Assembly (NCBI RefSeq): GCF_950066645.1
Contig: NZ_CATMFB010000001.1
Coordinates: 310,001 to 374,000 of the forward strand
Length of the DNA: 64,000 bases
Origin: an uncultured Thalassolituus sp.
GTDB lineage: Bacteria; Pseudomonadota; Gammaproteobacteria; Pseudomonadales; Oceanobacteraceae
Direction: 5' to 3'
Shown: one piece after another, positions 36,795-44,546 of the stretch
How positions within the stretch are numbered: position 1 is the first letter of the stretch
How the letters are laid out: each line of letters begins with the position of its first letter
The notes under the pieces: generated by a model
What the model saw: the letters and a program-made list of their open reading frames with translations, nothing else
What the model was told of the DNA's origin: nothing
Database searches by the model: none
Position numbers and translations under genes: made by a program

Positions 36795-37844
36795 CTATTC
36801 AACCGGTAGTAGAGGGCTTGTCGAATTCGTATCTTTTTCACCGCTCTGATTTGCGTCGAAGTAACGGTAGATTATATTTCCTCTTGGTATGCTTCCAGGT
36901 AGCGGGCGAGGATTTATCTTCGATTCAATGAAACTCGAAACGTCACCCTTATCGGCTCTATGATCTGACTTTATAGGGCTTTTTGTGTCGGTATATTCTC
37001 GAGCACTCCACATATAAAGGACGTGCTTTGCCAGCTCGATGTAGTCTGGAGAGGCTTCAATAACGGGCATGTCTGAGGAATCTTTGCTGTTCCAGGTCTT
37101 TAACTCACTAGCTTCTGGAGGAAGATCTAATTCTACGGAGTCCATAATTTTATCGATCAGGGAGGTGAAGTTAGTAAGAGGCACTCTATCCTCGATCCGA
37201 TAGGGATTTCCGGCATTTATTGCGGAACGAGAGATCAGAAATTGAAATGATATGTACACATCATGAGAAAGAGGTGTATAGAATGTGATAATAGTTTTGC
37301 CATTTACTAATGGCTGAGCTTCACAATATAACCATCGGGTATTACCCTTATCCACCCATTGGCTATTTATTGGGGCGAGATAATTAGGCCATTTTATGTC
37401 AGTCAGGTCATACGGGTCGTCGAATCGGGCCTTATGGTGTTTTGAAATAAATGAAGAATCATGCTCTTTTATGATGGCATTGGCCATCTCTTCTGGCGAG
37501 TATAGGGTGCAGTTAATGGCTGGATTTATCAATCGGCTGGCTGTTATGAAAAACCGAATACCCCCACAATATCCCTGTAGAACAGGAAGCCCTCGATATT
37601 TCCAGGAATTTGAATAGATTATTGTGCTATGTCTATTTTCGTATTCCTCAAGATATTTCTGAGCAATCAGGTTGAAATCTGGCAGCGGAAAGTGATCATC
37701 TTCGCAAGCCCAATTCCGGTCTGGAAATGGTGGGGAGGATGGTGGTACTTTAAATTTTAGAGTCGCTATTGACAGATCTTTGACGACGATTTGTGCCTTT
37801 GACCAGTCAGGCCCCTTTGGATTTTTTTCACTTCCAAAAATCAT
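36795..37844 (-). CDS. Uncharacterised effector-island protein, paralogue A
   Basis: A protein of 349 residues with no signal peptide or membrane segment, so probably cytosolic. Not recognised as a named family. It shares a clear pattern with the next gene (37912-38817): PPFPDR-W near residue 38, IIYSNSWKY, W-PNYLAPIN, WLYCEAQPLV and TPLSHDVYISFQFLISRS. Its DNA is visibly A+T richer than the T6SS core. It is the last gene of the minus-strand effector operon. Duplicated proteins next to T6SS effectors are often immunity proteins, which is a reasonable but untested guess here. Confidence 0.75.
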   Translation of the reverse strand: MIFGSEKNPKGPDWSKAQIVVKDLSIATLKFKVPPSSPPFPDRNWACEDDHFPLPDFNLIAQKYLEEYENRHSTIIYSNSWKYRGLPVLQGYCGGIRFFITASRLINPAINCTLYSPEEMANAIIKEHDSSFISKHHKARFDDPYDLTDIKWPNYLAPINSQWVDKGNTRWLYCEAQPLVNGKTIITFYTPLSHDVYISFQFLISRSAINAGNPYRIEDRVPLTNFTSLIDKIMDSVELDLPPEASELKTWNSKDSSDMPVIEASPDYIELAKHVLYMWSAREYTDTKSPIKSDHRADKGDVSSFIESKINPRPLPGSIPRGNIIYRYFDANQSGEKDTNSTSPLLPVE

Positions 37845-37911
37845 GATAGTACCTTGGAAATCTTCCTGCTAAGTTCAAGTGCGAATCTGCACTTTTTTGA
37901 AACTTATGGTG

Positions 37912-38817
37912 TCATATGACTGGAGTCGATGCGCGCTTGCCAACGAAATTTTCATAAATTTCAATGTTCGAGTTTTTAAGGTCATCTCTTTTGTTGCTAA
38001 CGCCTCTGCCACTCCAGGCCATTAAAACCTCAGGTGCCAATTTCAGATCTTCTGGTTTTGGACTTAGTGTTGGCAGATCGTATTTATGATCGTTATTTAC
38101 GCTAACTTTTATCGATTTGATTATATTTTTAACCAACTTCGAAAACTCTGAGATATCGACTATGGATTCGGTTGTGTATGCGTTTGAAGACTTTGGTGTC
38201 GACCTTACGATAGTGAATGAAACCTCAATGTAAGTGTCGTGACCTATTGGGGTGCTAATTATTACATTTGTAGGACCGTCAACCAGAGGCTGAGAATCAT
38301 AGTATAGCCAGTTTCGGCTATTGACTCTTATTGTTTTACAATTCAGTGGACATAGATAACTCGGCCATTCGTCAGAATTTATCTGAAATGAATCGACGTT
38401 GGGCTTTGGGTGCTTATTTCCGAGAAATGAGTTGCATATTTCGCTATTAATTACTCTTTCAAAAACATCCTTGGTATAGATGCTCTCATTCACTGGAAGA
38501 TCATTACACTTAACGAGTTCCACAAACATATTTACGTGGCCTTGATAAGATCTAAGTAAACCAGTAGTCGTGTACTTCCATGAACTTGAGTGGATGATCA
38601 GTGCAGAAACATCGCCGCGTTGCTGTATATCTTGGCTATAAACTAAATCAAAATTATGGGGAATAGTATCTGGCTCCATTTCCCAACCTCTATCAGGAAA
38701 GGGCGGATTCGACTTCGGAGCCTGAAACGATATGTTTCCGAGTTCAAAGTACTTTGTGAAATTATTTAGATCTTTCCACTTGGGACCTCGTAATGATTTC
38801 ATGGTCATCTTGTTCAC
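37912..38817 (-). CDS. Uncharacterised effector-island protein, paralogue B
   Basis: A protein of 301 residues, cytosolic by appearance. It shares PPFPDRGW, IIHSSSWKY, WPSYLCPLN, WLYYDSQPLVDG and TPIGHDTYIEVSFTIVRS with paralogue A, in the same order and spacing. The start overlaps the stop of the 92-residue membrane protein gene as ATGA, indicating coupled translation; Met at residue 4 or 6 could also be used. Function unknown; candidate immunity or chaperone-like protein. Confidence 0.75.
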   Translation of the reverse strand: MNKMTMKSLRGPKWKDLNNFTKYFELGNISFQAPKSNPPFPDRGWEMEPDTIPHNFDLVYSQDIQQRGDVSALIIHSSSWKYTTTGLLRSYQGHVNMFVELVKCNDLPVNESIYTKDVFERVINSEICNSFLGNKHPKPNVDSFQINSDEWPSYLCPLNCKTIRVNSRNWLYYDSQPLVDGPTNVIISTPIGHDTYIEVSFTIVRSTPKSSNAYTTESIVDISEFSKLVKNIIKSIKVSVNNDHKYDLPTLSPKPEDLKLAPEVLMAWSGRGVSNKRDDLKNSNIEIYENFVGKRASTPVI

Positions 38818-39092
38818 GATATAAGCTTATGAATCTTCTTGCCAGCTTCTATGTATGGCTGGTCTTTTGTATGGAAGCCCTCATTTAATGAAGGTACCGA
38901 GTTTATAGCAATATTGGGAGCTTTGGTTGCTATTGCAGCCGCAGAAAGTAAAGTTACAGCTAAACCGCCTGAAATACCATTTGTGACGACGGCTGCGCCA
39001 ATTGGAGGGGTAACGCATACCCAGATAAAACCTACGATGGTATCAACCATACTACTCACAACATCGCTGAAAATTTTACTGCTACATGTCAA
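38814..39092 (-). CDS. Small membrane protein of the effector island
   Basis: A protein of 92 residues. Two hydrophobic stretches are visible (about 14-38 and 42-60: VDTIVGFIWVCVTPPIGAA and GGLAVTLLSAAAIATKAP), followed by a polar tail. It fits tightly between paralogues C and B with an ATGA overlap, so it is likely translated. It resembles in composition the Gly/Ala-rich hydrophobic tail of the 445-residue protein at 40606-41943 and might be a remnant of such a tail or a small membrane partner. Not recognised. Confidence 0.55.
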   Translation of the reverse strand: MTCSSKIFSDVVSSMVDTIVGFIWVCVTPPIGAAVVTNGISGGLAVTLLSAAAIATKAPNIAINSVPSLNEGFHTKDQPYIEAGKKIHKLIS

Positions 39093-39097
39093 TAGTT

Positions 39098-39865
39098 CTA
39101 AGTGGATATGCCCATTGGACTACGATGGTTAATATCGAGCCTGATTGAATTGATAATCGCATTCGCTTCCATAGATGCAGATCGGATAATATCTTCTTTC
39201 TTAGCCTCGGAGGCCTGCCTTACAAGTTTGATAAGAAAGTTAAACGAGATCATCGTATCTTCTGATGCGGCAATGTAGAAGAGCAAGCGATCGGGTGACG
39301 GATTGTGTGCATATATAGGTCGGCCGCCAACATCGATAACATGTACGTGTGGATCGATGACCGGAGTGACTTCATCGTCTGTATCTTCGAAATCTATCCG
39401 GTACATGCCATCGATTTCAGTAATTGCAACTTTTGCTAAAGTAGACGTTGACTCTCGACATTGGTTGATTACCCAAGCCTTTGTATTCTCGGGCACCATC
39501 AAGTGTTGAGGGGGACAGTCCCTGAGGTTTCTGGTCAACGCTGATGCACTGAAAACCAGTTCCGCTGCGGGTTTCCGTAACCAACCTTCAGGAAGAAGGT
39601 AACAAGCACGCCTTAAAAAGGTCTGACTGAAATAAAGAGGATCTCCATCTTCAGGATCGGGGCTATAGTCAATAGCGCTTAAAGGATTAATATACGGTCG
39701 CTCATCTATATGAGTGTATCCGTGTAGATCAGCCTTTAAGGGGGCATTGCCTTTGGGGCAATAGAAACTCAGTTTTGTTTTTAACAAGTAGATTTCGAAG
39801 AGTTCTTTGTCTCGTTCACTTACTTTGAATAAGCTTCTTGTATAGAGGCCCAGATTCCCTGTCAC
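39098..39865 (-). CDS. Uncharacterised effector-island protein, divergent member C
   Basis: A protein of 255 residues without signal or membrane segments. Its C-terminal third (IYAHNPSPDRLLFYIAASED, MISFNFLIKLVRQ, then a helix ending INSIRLDIN) has the layout of the C-terminal part of paralogues A and B (TP-HD-YI, F-F-I-RS, helix with SIKV/SVEL). The N-terminal part differs. I treat it as a distant member of the same family with low certainty. It starts three bases after gene D ends. Confidence 0.65.
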   Translation of the reverse strand: MTGNLGLYTRSLFKVSERDKELFEIYLLKTKLSFYCPKGNAPLKADLHGYTHIDERPYINPLSAIDYSPDPEDGDPLYFSQTFLRRACYLLPEGWLRKPAAELVFSASALTRNLRDCPPQHLMVPENTKAWVINQCRESTSTLAKVAITEIDGMYRIDFEDTDDEVTPVIDPHVHVIDVGGRPIYAHNPSPDRLLFYIAASEDTMISFNFLIKLVRQASEAKKEDIIRSASMEANAIINSIRLDINHRSPMGIST

Positions 39866-39868
39866 TCG

Positions 39869-40603
39869 TTATACCTCTGCTTCTGCCTTATCTCGTAGCG
39901 ACTTCTGTGAGAGGCGGAGTACACAACGATCCATAAAGTCATTCATGGTCTGGTGGGTAACTTCTTCAAGATTATGCTCGGGGCTGTAGTACTTATAGCC
40001 AGAGTGGCGCTGCAAGCTGAAGTCGACAAGTAAGTAGTGATTTTTACTGACGGGCGCGACAAAGAGGTATTCAGGCTCTTCATGATGGTACTCAGATTTT
40101 GCCACCAACCAACGCGTAGAGTTGAATTCTTTATATTGAAAATCTTCACTTTTGACCGGATATACGTGATCCGCAGATCCCAGACTACCTAGCTTGGCTC
40201 CCGTATTGTTGCAAGCCCAGAACTCATTGCAAAGCTTAAGTATTGAAATCTCAAGATCGGACTGATCGAAAAAATTCAGTTCGGGATGAAATTGCTCAGG
40301 GAAGTGCATTAATGTGATTGTTAGTACAGTACTGCCAATAGAACTTGCTCTGTATCCCTTATGAGACCACCCTCGTTCGTATATGCGCAATGCATACACG
40401 TTTCCTTCTGATTCATAGAAATTTCTTAAATTGTAAATATCAGAATCTTCAGGGAATGCTGATATCGGATACATCGCAGTATGTTTTACGTCAGGCATTG
40501 CCAGAATGTTCGAAGACAGGTCGACCACAACATCCCTGAATCGTTTAATGTCCGGGCGGGAAAGGTCTGAGTCCGAGCCAAAGAGGCTTTTCAGGATATT
40601 CAT
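39869..40603 (-). CDS. Uncharacterised effector-island protein, paralogue D
   Basis: A protein of 244 residues, probably cytosolic. It carries LRIYERGWSHKGYR and FNSTRWLVAKSEYHHEEP, followed by FVAPVSKNHYLLVDFSLQRHSG and a C-terminal helix, matching the order of IIYSNSWKYRG, NTRWLYCEAQP and TPLSHDVYISFQFLISRS in paralogue A. It directly follows the 445-residue gene (two-base gap), which makes it the first candidate for that protein's immunity partner. Confidence 0.7.
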   Translation of the reverse strand: MNILKSLFGSDSDLSRPDIKRFRDVVVDLSSNILAMPDVKHTAMYPISAFPEDSDIYNLRNFYESEGNVYALRIYERGWSHKGYRASSIGSTVLTITLMHFPEQFHPELNFFDQSDLEISILKLCNEFWACNNTGAKLGSLGSADHVYPVKSEDFQYKEFNSTRWLVAKSEYHHEEPEYLFVAPVSKNHYLLVDFSLQRHSGYKYYSPEHNLEEVTHQTMNDFMDRCVLRLSQKSLRDKAEAEV

Positions 40604-40605
40604 TA

Positions 40606-41943
40606 TTAACTCTTCAGCTTCATCTTTATGACATCGTAAAAGGTCTTGGCGAGGCTACCTGAGGCTTTCTCGGCGGTCAGGTTGAGCTCTGCTACTGTCA
40701 TGTGGGGATTGAGATGAGGGTTGAAAGCCTCGTTCGTGAGCCCGTTAGCACTGATGTTACGTGCCATATGAGCAGTCTGGATCCCTTTATGCATTGATAG
40801 TATGCCGCCAATAGCCAATGCTGCGATCCCAAAACCTGTGGCGGGTAAAGTTAACGCGACTCCGCCAATTCCCATTGTTGCTACACCGGATACACTCGAT
40901 GCCATGTTCACTAAGTCCTGGCGTCTTTCTCTGTGAAGCAGTATACCCTCGTCTCTATGACCCATAGCCTCTAGTTGCTGTTTCAGGCTGTCGCCAGACA
41001 TAAGTTGAGTTTCACGGCTCTTCTGGTCATGAGGGTGAATTTTCATAACATTGCTATGCAACTGAATATTTGTTGACCTTATTGCAGGTAGAACATCAGC
41101 TACTGGCGAAGTAGGGGCCATGAATATAACCGTATGATTGCTTAAATTCGTCTGCTTTATACCAGAAATCGCTTTATGAAATACGTCGATACCTGATCCG
41201 TGGATAACCCACGAAACTTCCTTTTCCTCTTTTGCTGCTTTCTTTAATACGTGTTGCAGTCTTGCTGATGCAATCTCCAGAGTGGTCGTTTTCTGAGCAG
41301 GTGTTTTCCACCTTGTTGCACCCTTCTGAAGGTAGGGAGGATTATAGAACATTGAGTAGTTATTTATTTTTTCGCGCGCATCTTTATTGGAATAAGCATT
41401 TACGAGCATAGGAGGGATGATATTTTCGGAAGCTTGTTTTAAATTTTCACATAGTCCATTAACGGCTGCATAGCTTCTCTTTACTTCAAGATTGCAGGTC
41501 GTTCCTGATCGCCACGATCCATCTGCGTTCCGCTCAATATCATAAACCCCAGGTTTGGAATCTCTCGAAAAATCAGCAAGATCAACATCTGTGATGTAGA
41601 CACCGGGAGCCTTTGCTTCATCGCTTGCATACTGAAAGATCTTATACTTTATCTTTGCTCTTCCGATGATGCCCATATGTTCTTTTGGATTAGCAACGTT
41701 GGTAAAGGAATCTATACCACCGGCTGTAGCACGAAGTTGTTTGATTCGTGAGAATGCCTCGTCAAGATCTGCCTGGCTATCAAATCCGGAGAATTTACGG
41801 ATAAGATCAGATTTTATGAAAATGGCACGCCCCACGCGGCCATCGGTATCCTTATCCAGTAAAACATATTGGTTACCCGCTTTTTGTATTCCTTTGCTGA
41901 AGCCGGCATTTTTTGCTGCATTGTTAAGTGTCGCGCTATTCAT
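40606..41943 (-). CDS. Uncharacterised 445-residue protein with C-terminal glycine-rich hydrophobic region; candidate T6SS effector
   Basis: A ribosome site AAGGAACG precedes the start. No signal peptide. The N-terminal 330 residues are polar; WVIHGSGIDVFHKAI (about 243-257) is a possible nucleotide- or ligand-binding turn but matches nothing I can name. Residues about 347-395 are hydrophobic and Gly/Ala-rich (VSGVATMGIGGVALTLPA, GFGIAALAIGGILSM), like two membrane-inserting helices. It lies in the vgrG operon after the lipase and before four related putative accessory genes. Position and hydrophobic tail suggest an exported toxin, but this is inference. Confidence 0.7.
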   Translation of the reverse strand: MNSATLNNAAKNAGFSKGIQKAGNQYVLLDKDTDGRVGRAIFIKSDLIRKFSGFDSQADLDEAFSRIKQLRATAGGIDSFTNVANPKEHMGIIGRAKIKYKIFQYASDEAKAPGVYITDVDLADFSRDSKPGVYDIERNADGSWRSGTTCNLEVKRSYAAVNGLCENLKQASENIIPPMLVNAYSNKDAREKINNYSMFYNPPYLQKGATRWKTPAQKTTTLEIASARLQHVLKKAAKEEKEVSWVIHGSGIDVFHKAISGIKQTNLSNHTVIFMAPTSPVADVLPAIRSTNIQLHSNVMKIHPHDQKSRETQLMSGDSLKQQLEAMGHRDEGILLHRERRQDLVNMASSVSGVATMGIGGVALTLPATGFGIAALAIGGILSMHKGIQTAHMARNISANGLTNEAFNPHLNPHMTVAELNLTAEKASGSLAKTFYDVIKMKLKS

Positions 41944-41982
41944 ATCGTTCCTTGAGAATAAAATTACATGTTTATCTGGTTA

Positions 41983-43146
41983 TCAGCTCACAACCTGAGC
42001 TGCTTTCCTGACCAGCTCAGACACATTGTGATGCAGTCGGGTGAAGATCATCCTAATGAACGACACACTCAGGGTCGCGGTTTCTGACACGACTATGCCT
42101 AATGCCCGCGCCATACGGATAATCAGGCGCATCACCCAATACCCGAGATCCTTGGTGAAGTCGTACGCTTTGTGCATCAGGTAGGCCAGCCGGTCGAGAA
42201 TAGTGAAGGTTGTCGTGCCTACTCCTACCAGTACTGCGACTCCCGCATGTATGATTTTCTTCACAACCCACATTAAGGCCGCGTCCAGTACGCGTGCAGT
42301 GTTAAGGCAGAGTGATACCGGACCATCGGATTTCAGCCAGTTCTCAACTGACTTTTCCAGCAGCTCTGGCGGACGCAAGGCTTTCAGGGTTGGCCACTCC
42401 AGGCTTGCGGTACTACCACCAGAAACGGAACTAATATAGTTCTCCATCTTGTGATATTCCCAGGGCAGTAGCGCTAATCCGGAGTTGAGAAGGTAATCTG
42501 TTCCCGTGTCTGGGACATGGGTGAAGGGCCAGGTTGGCACCATAGGGACTGGATCTGTCTTATGGTATACGCGATATACGTTGTCCGCGGTTACCCGATT
42601 CGTCAGATCGCTAGCGAAGTATGGAAAGCCTACACGCGGTGAGCCAAAGGTGTACAGTTTGACTGGTACTGAGGTATTGCTATTCAGCCAATCGGCAGCA
42701 AGGGTTGCGAGCGCGCCCCCGAGGCTGTGTCCTATGCAATGGACGACCTGAATTTTGTTGCGCTTAGCCAATTCTGTCTGAAACGCCTTCAGCTGCGGCA
42801 GAAAAGACTCAAATGTGTACTGGAACCCCTGATGGACCTGACCGCCAGAGTTTGAGCGTGTTATCCCGGCATTAAGATCGGTTAACGCATCGAAGCCACT
42901 AGCCGTGCCTTTCAGTATAACGAATGCCTGATTTTCGTACTGTTTGATCCCGAAAGCACATGCACCCATGATGTGACTGGATTTGAGAACGATGAAGGCT
43001 CCGGTTTTTCCTTTGAGCTCCTCTTCAACTTCAAACCTGTCTTTATGCTCGAACAACACAATTTTACGTGTGATATCGTCTTTCAGACGGTAAGCGTCCT
43101 GAGCGAGTGTGGCGGCGAATCGTGCATCCAGAGTTCCAGTACTCAT
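41983..43146 (-). CDS. Class 3 lipase, probable T6SS phospholipase effector (Tle type)
   Basis: A protein of 387 residues with an alpha/beta-hydrolase core of the lipase_3 family. The nucleophile elbow is GHSLGGA with Ser141. Asp198 (HKTDPVPMVP) and His232 (EYHKMENYISSV) complete a likely triad, and LKGT (78-81) fits the oxyanion strand. The C-terminal 100 residues contain hydrophobic segments (ALMWVVKKIIHAGVAVLVG and AYLMHKAYDF onward) that could dock on membranes. In a vgrG/PAAR operon such lipases act as anti-bacterial phospholipase effectors. No signal peptide, as expected for T6SS cargo. Confidence 0.85.
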   Translation of the reverse strand: MSTGTLDARFAATLAQDAYRLKDDITRKIVLFEHKDRFEVEEELKGKTGAFIVLKSSHIMGACAFGIKQYENQAFVILKGTASGFDALTDLNAGITRSNSGGQVHQGFQYTFESFLPQLKAFQTELAKRNKIQVVHCIGHSLGGALATLAADWLNSNTSVPVKLYTFGSPRVGFPYFASDLTNRVTADNVYRVYHKTDPVPMVPTWPFTHVPDTGTDYLLNSGLALLPWEYHKMENYISSVSGGSTASLEWPTLKALRPPELLEKSVENWLKSDGPVSLCLNTARVLDAALMWVVKKIIHAGVAVLVGVGTTTFTILDRLAYLMHKAYDFTKDLGYWVMRLIIRMARALGIVVSETATLSVSFIRMIFTRLHHNVSELVRKAAQVVS

Positions 43147-43161
43147 ACTCGGTTCCTCTAA

Positions 43162-43635
43162 TTATTTTTCTTCCCAGGTGCAGTTGGTCAAAATCAACGA
43201 GCTGGCGGTCCTGTGTGTACGCAGTTCGTCACTAAGCTCACAGTTGAGGTTCAGTGGACGACCATCCAGTTCGGAATTTTCTTCAGCATTCATTTTCCCA
43301 TTCGCCCAGATCTCATAGGATTCACCCTGGTATTCAACAATGATCTGTTGGGATATTACGATCTCGACGGGCAGAAATTTTTTTACTGATTTTTCGTAGT
43401 TTGCAGGGAAAGTGAATTCACCGTTACCGTCTGTATTCGTCGATTCAGTGATTGGGTCTTTCCACTTGGTAGTTCGTGTAACAGTTGCTCCGATCGCCGG
43501 ACTCCCGTTTAAGGTGACTTTCGCCTTTACCGGTGAAAATGTGCATATTTTTCCTGCATCAAATAAAGACATAGCGTGTCCCGTTGGCGTTATAAGGAGT
43601 GAAATTAATAGGGTGGCGGAGAGGTGTCTGATCAT
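43162..43635 (-). CDS. Secreted DUF6795-like (carboxypeptidase-regulatory-like) protein
   Basis: About 157 residues from the ATG at 43635; a start 48 bases upstream would put the signal peptide internally. The N-terminus (MIRHLSATLLISLLITPTGHA) is a signal peptide, so the product is periplasmic. A small beta-sandwich follows: CTFSPVKAKVTLNGSPAIG, ATVTRTTKW, TNTDGNGEFTFP. Such modules recur beside T6SS lipase effectors. Being the only exported protein here, it is the best candidate for periplasmic protection against the lipase encoded 15 bases downstream. Inference only. Confidence 0.75.
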   Translation of the reverse strand: MIRHLSATLLISLLITPTGHAMSLFDAGKICTFSPVKAKVTLNGSPAIGATVTRTTKWKDPITESTNTDGNGEFTFPANYEKSVKKFLPVEIVISQQIIVEYQGESYEIWANGKMNAEENSELDGRPLNLNCELSDELRTHRTASSLILTNCTWEEK

Positions 43636-43651
43636 ATTCTTAATCGACCAT

Positions 43652-43945
43652 TCACCCGCCCACCAACACTGTCGGGCAACCAAGCACGATCTTTCCTCCG
43701 TGCGCTGTGGAGTCCCCCATGCGGGCCGCTGGCTTATTACTCAGTAAAACGGTCGTGCTACCCATTGCTACCGAATCAGGTGGGCCGACACAAACACACA
43801 TACTTCCTGCGGTTGCCGCTGGTAAGTTGCCAATTAATACGGTCGGTGCGCCGGGAGATACTATCGGGCCACCAACGTGGGGTACCGGGCCGGAGGACAT
43901 CGGACAGACGTGCATATCAGTAATGCGTGAAGCGGGTTTACCCAT
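43652..43945 (-). CDS. PAAR-domain spike-tip protein
   Basis: A protein of 97 residues. PAAR features: GKPASRITDMHVCPM, GPVPHVGGPI, GAPTVLIGNLPAA, CVCVGPPDSVAMGS, NKPAARMGDSTAHGG and CPTVLVGG. The His/Cys residues fit the metal site of the conical tip that caps VgrG. It is a stand-alone PAAR with no toxin extension, so cargo must be attached by adaptor or through VgrG. The start at 43945 is chosen over an upstream Met that precedes an Arg-rich segment. Confidence 0.92.
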   Translation of the reverse strand: MGKPASRITDMHVCPMSSGPVPHVGGPIVSPGAPTVLIGNLPAATAGSMCVCVGPPDSVAMGSTTVLLSNKPAARMGDSTAHGGKIVLGCPTVLVGG

Positions 43946-43947
43946 GA

Positions 43948-44532
43948 TCAGGCTCCTTCTACCATACCGTTTCCGCCGCGGGCGAGGTCGAGCCCTTGTG
44001 CGAGAAAGAGTTCGTAGCAATCTTCGAGATTTTCTGGGTCAATACTGGCAGCGGCAAGAGCGATGCTGCCAGCAACTGCGTGAGCATAGAGATACGGTGG
44101 TGGTGGCACTTCTGGCTCACCGGCTGGAGTCATGCTGCCAGTGCACCAGCTGGCAGCCGTTGCTGCCCAGCTCGCGGCTGTTTTGTACTGAGTTTTTTCG
44201 CCCAGTTCTTTGCAGCGCATGCGGTGATCTTCTGTTGGCTTTCTGGCCCAGGTTTCAGTGGCCAGTAAGGCATTGATGTTGTTTTCATCAGCGTCTGGCT
44301 TCTGTGCTTTACGAGCTGCAAGGCAAGCCCACCAGACGGCTTCGCGTTTGGGCAGGCCGTGGGCGAGTAACTTGATGGCATCTTGGTAATATCCTGCGGC
44401 CATCAGTTTTTCAATGCTGATCTGAGGTGCCGTGTCCGGAATCACCACGTCTTCAGCTTCAGGTTCTGTCAGCTCAAATTCTTTCAGTAATTCGGCGGCT
44501 GTCAGTGCTTCTATTTTGATCAGTTGGCTCAT
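43948..44532 (-). CDS. DUF6931-like T6SS-associated protein
   Basis: A protein of 194 residues, mainly helical. Segments LLAHGLPKREAVWWACLAARKA and HAVAGSIALAAASIDPENLEDCY match the family seen between vgrG and PAAR genes in other proteobacteria. The position between vgrG and PAAR suggests a loading adaptor or chaperone for the PAAR/effector. Its stop is two bases from the PAAR start, indicating coupling. Confidence 0.75.
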   Translation of the reverse strand: MSQLIKIEALTAAELLKEFELTEPEAEDVVIPDTAPQISIEKLMAAGYYQDAIKLLAHGLPKREAVWWACLAARKAQKPDADENNINALLATETWARKPTEDHRMRCKELGEKTQYKTAASWAATAASWCTGSMTPAGEPEVPPPPYLYAHAVAGSIALAAASIDPENLEDCYELFLAQGLDLARGGNGMVEGA

Positions 44533-44546
44533 GTTACTGCTACCAG

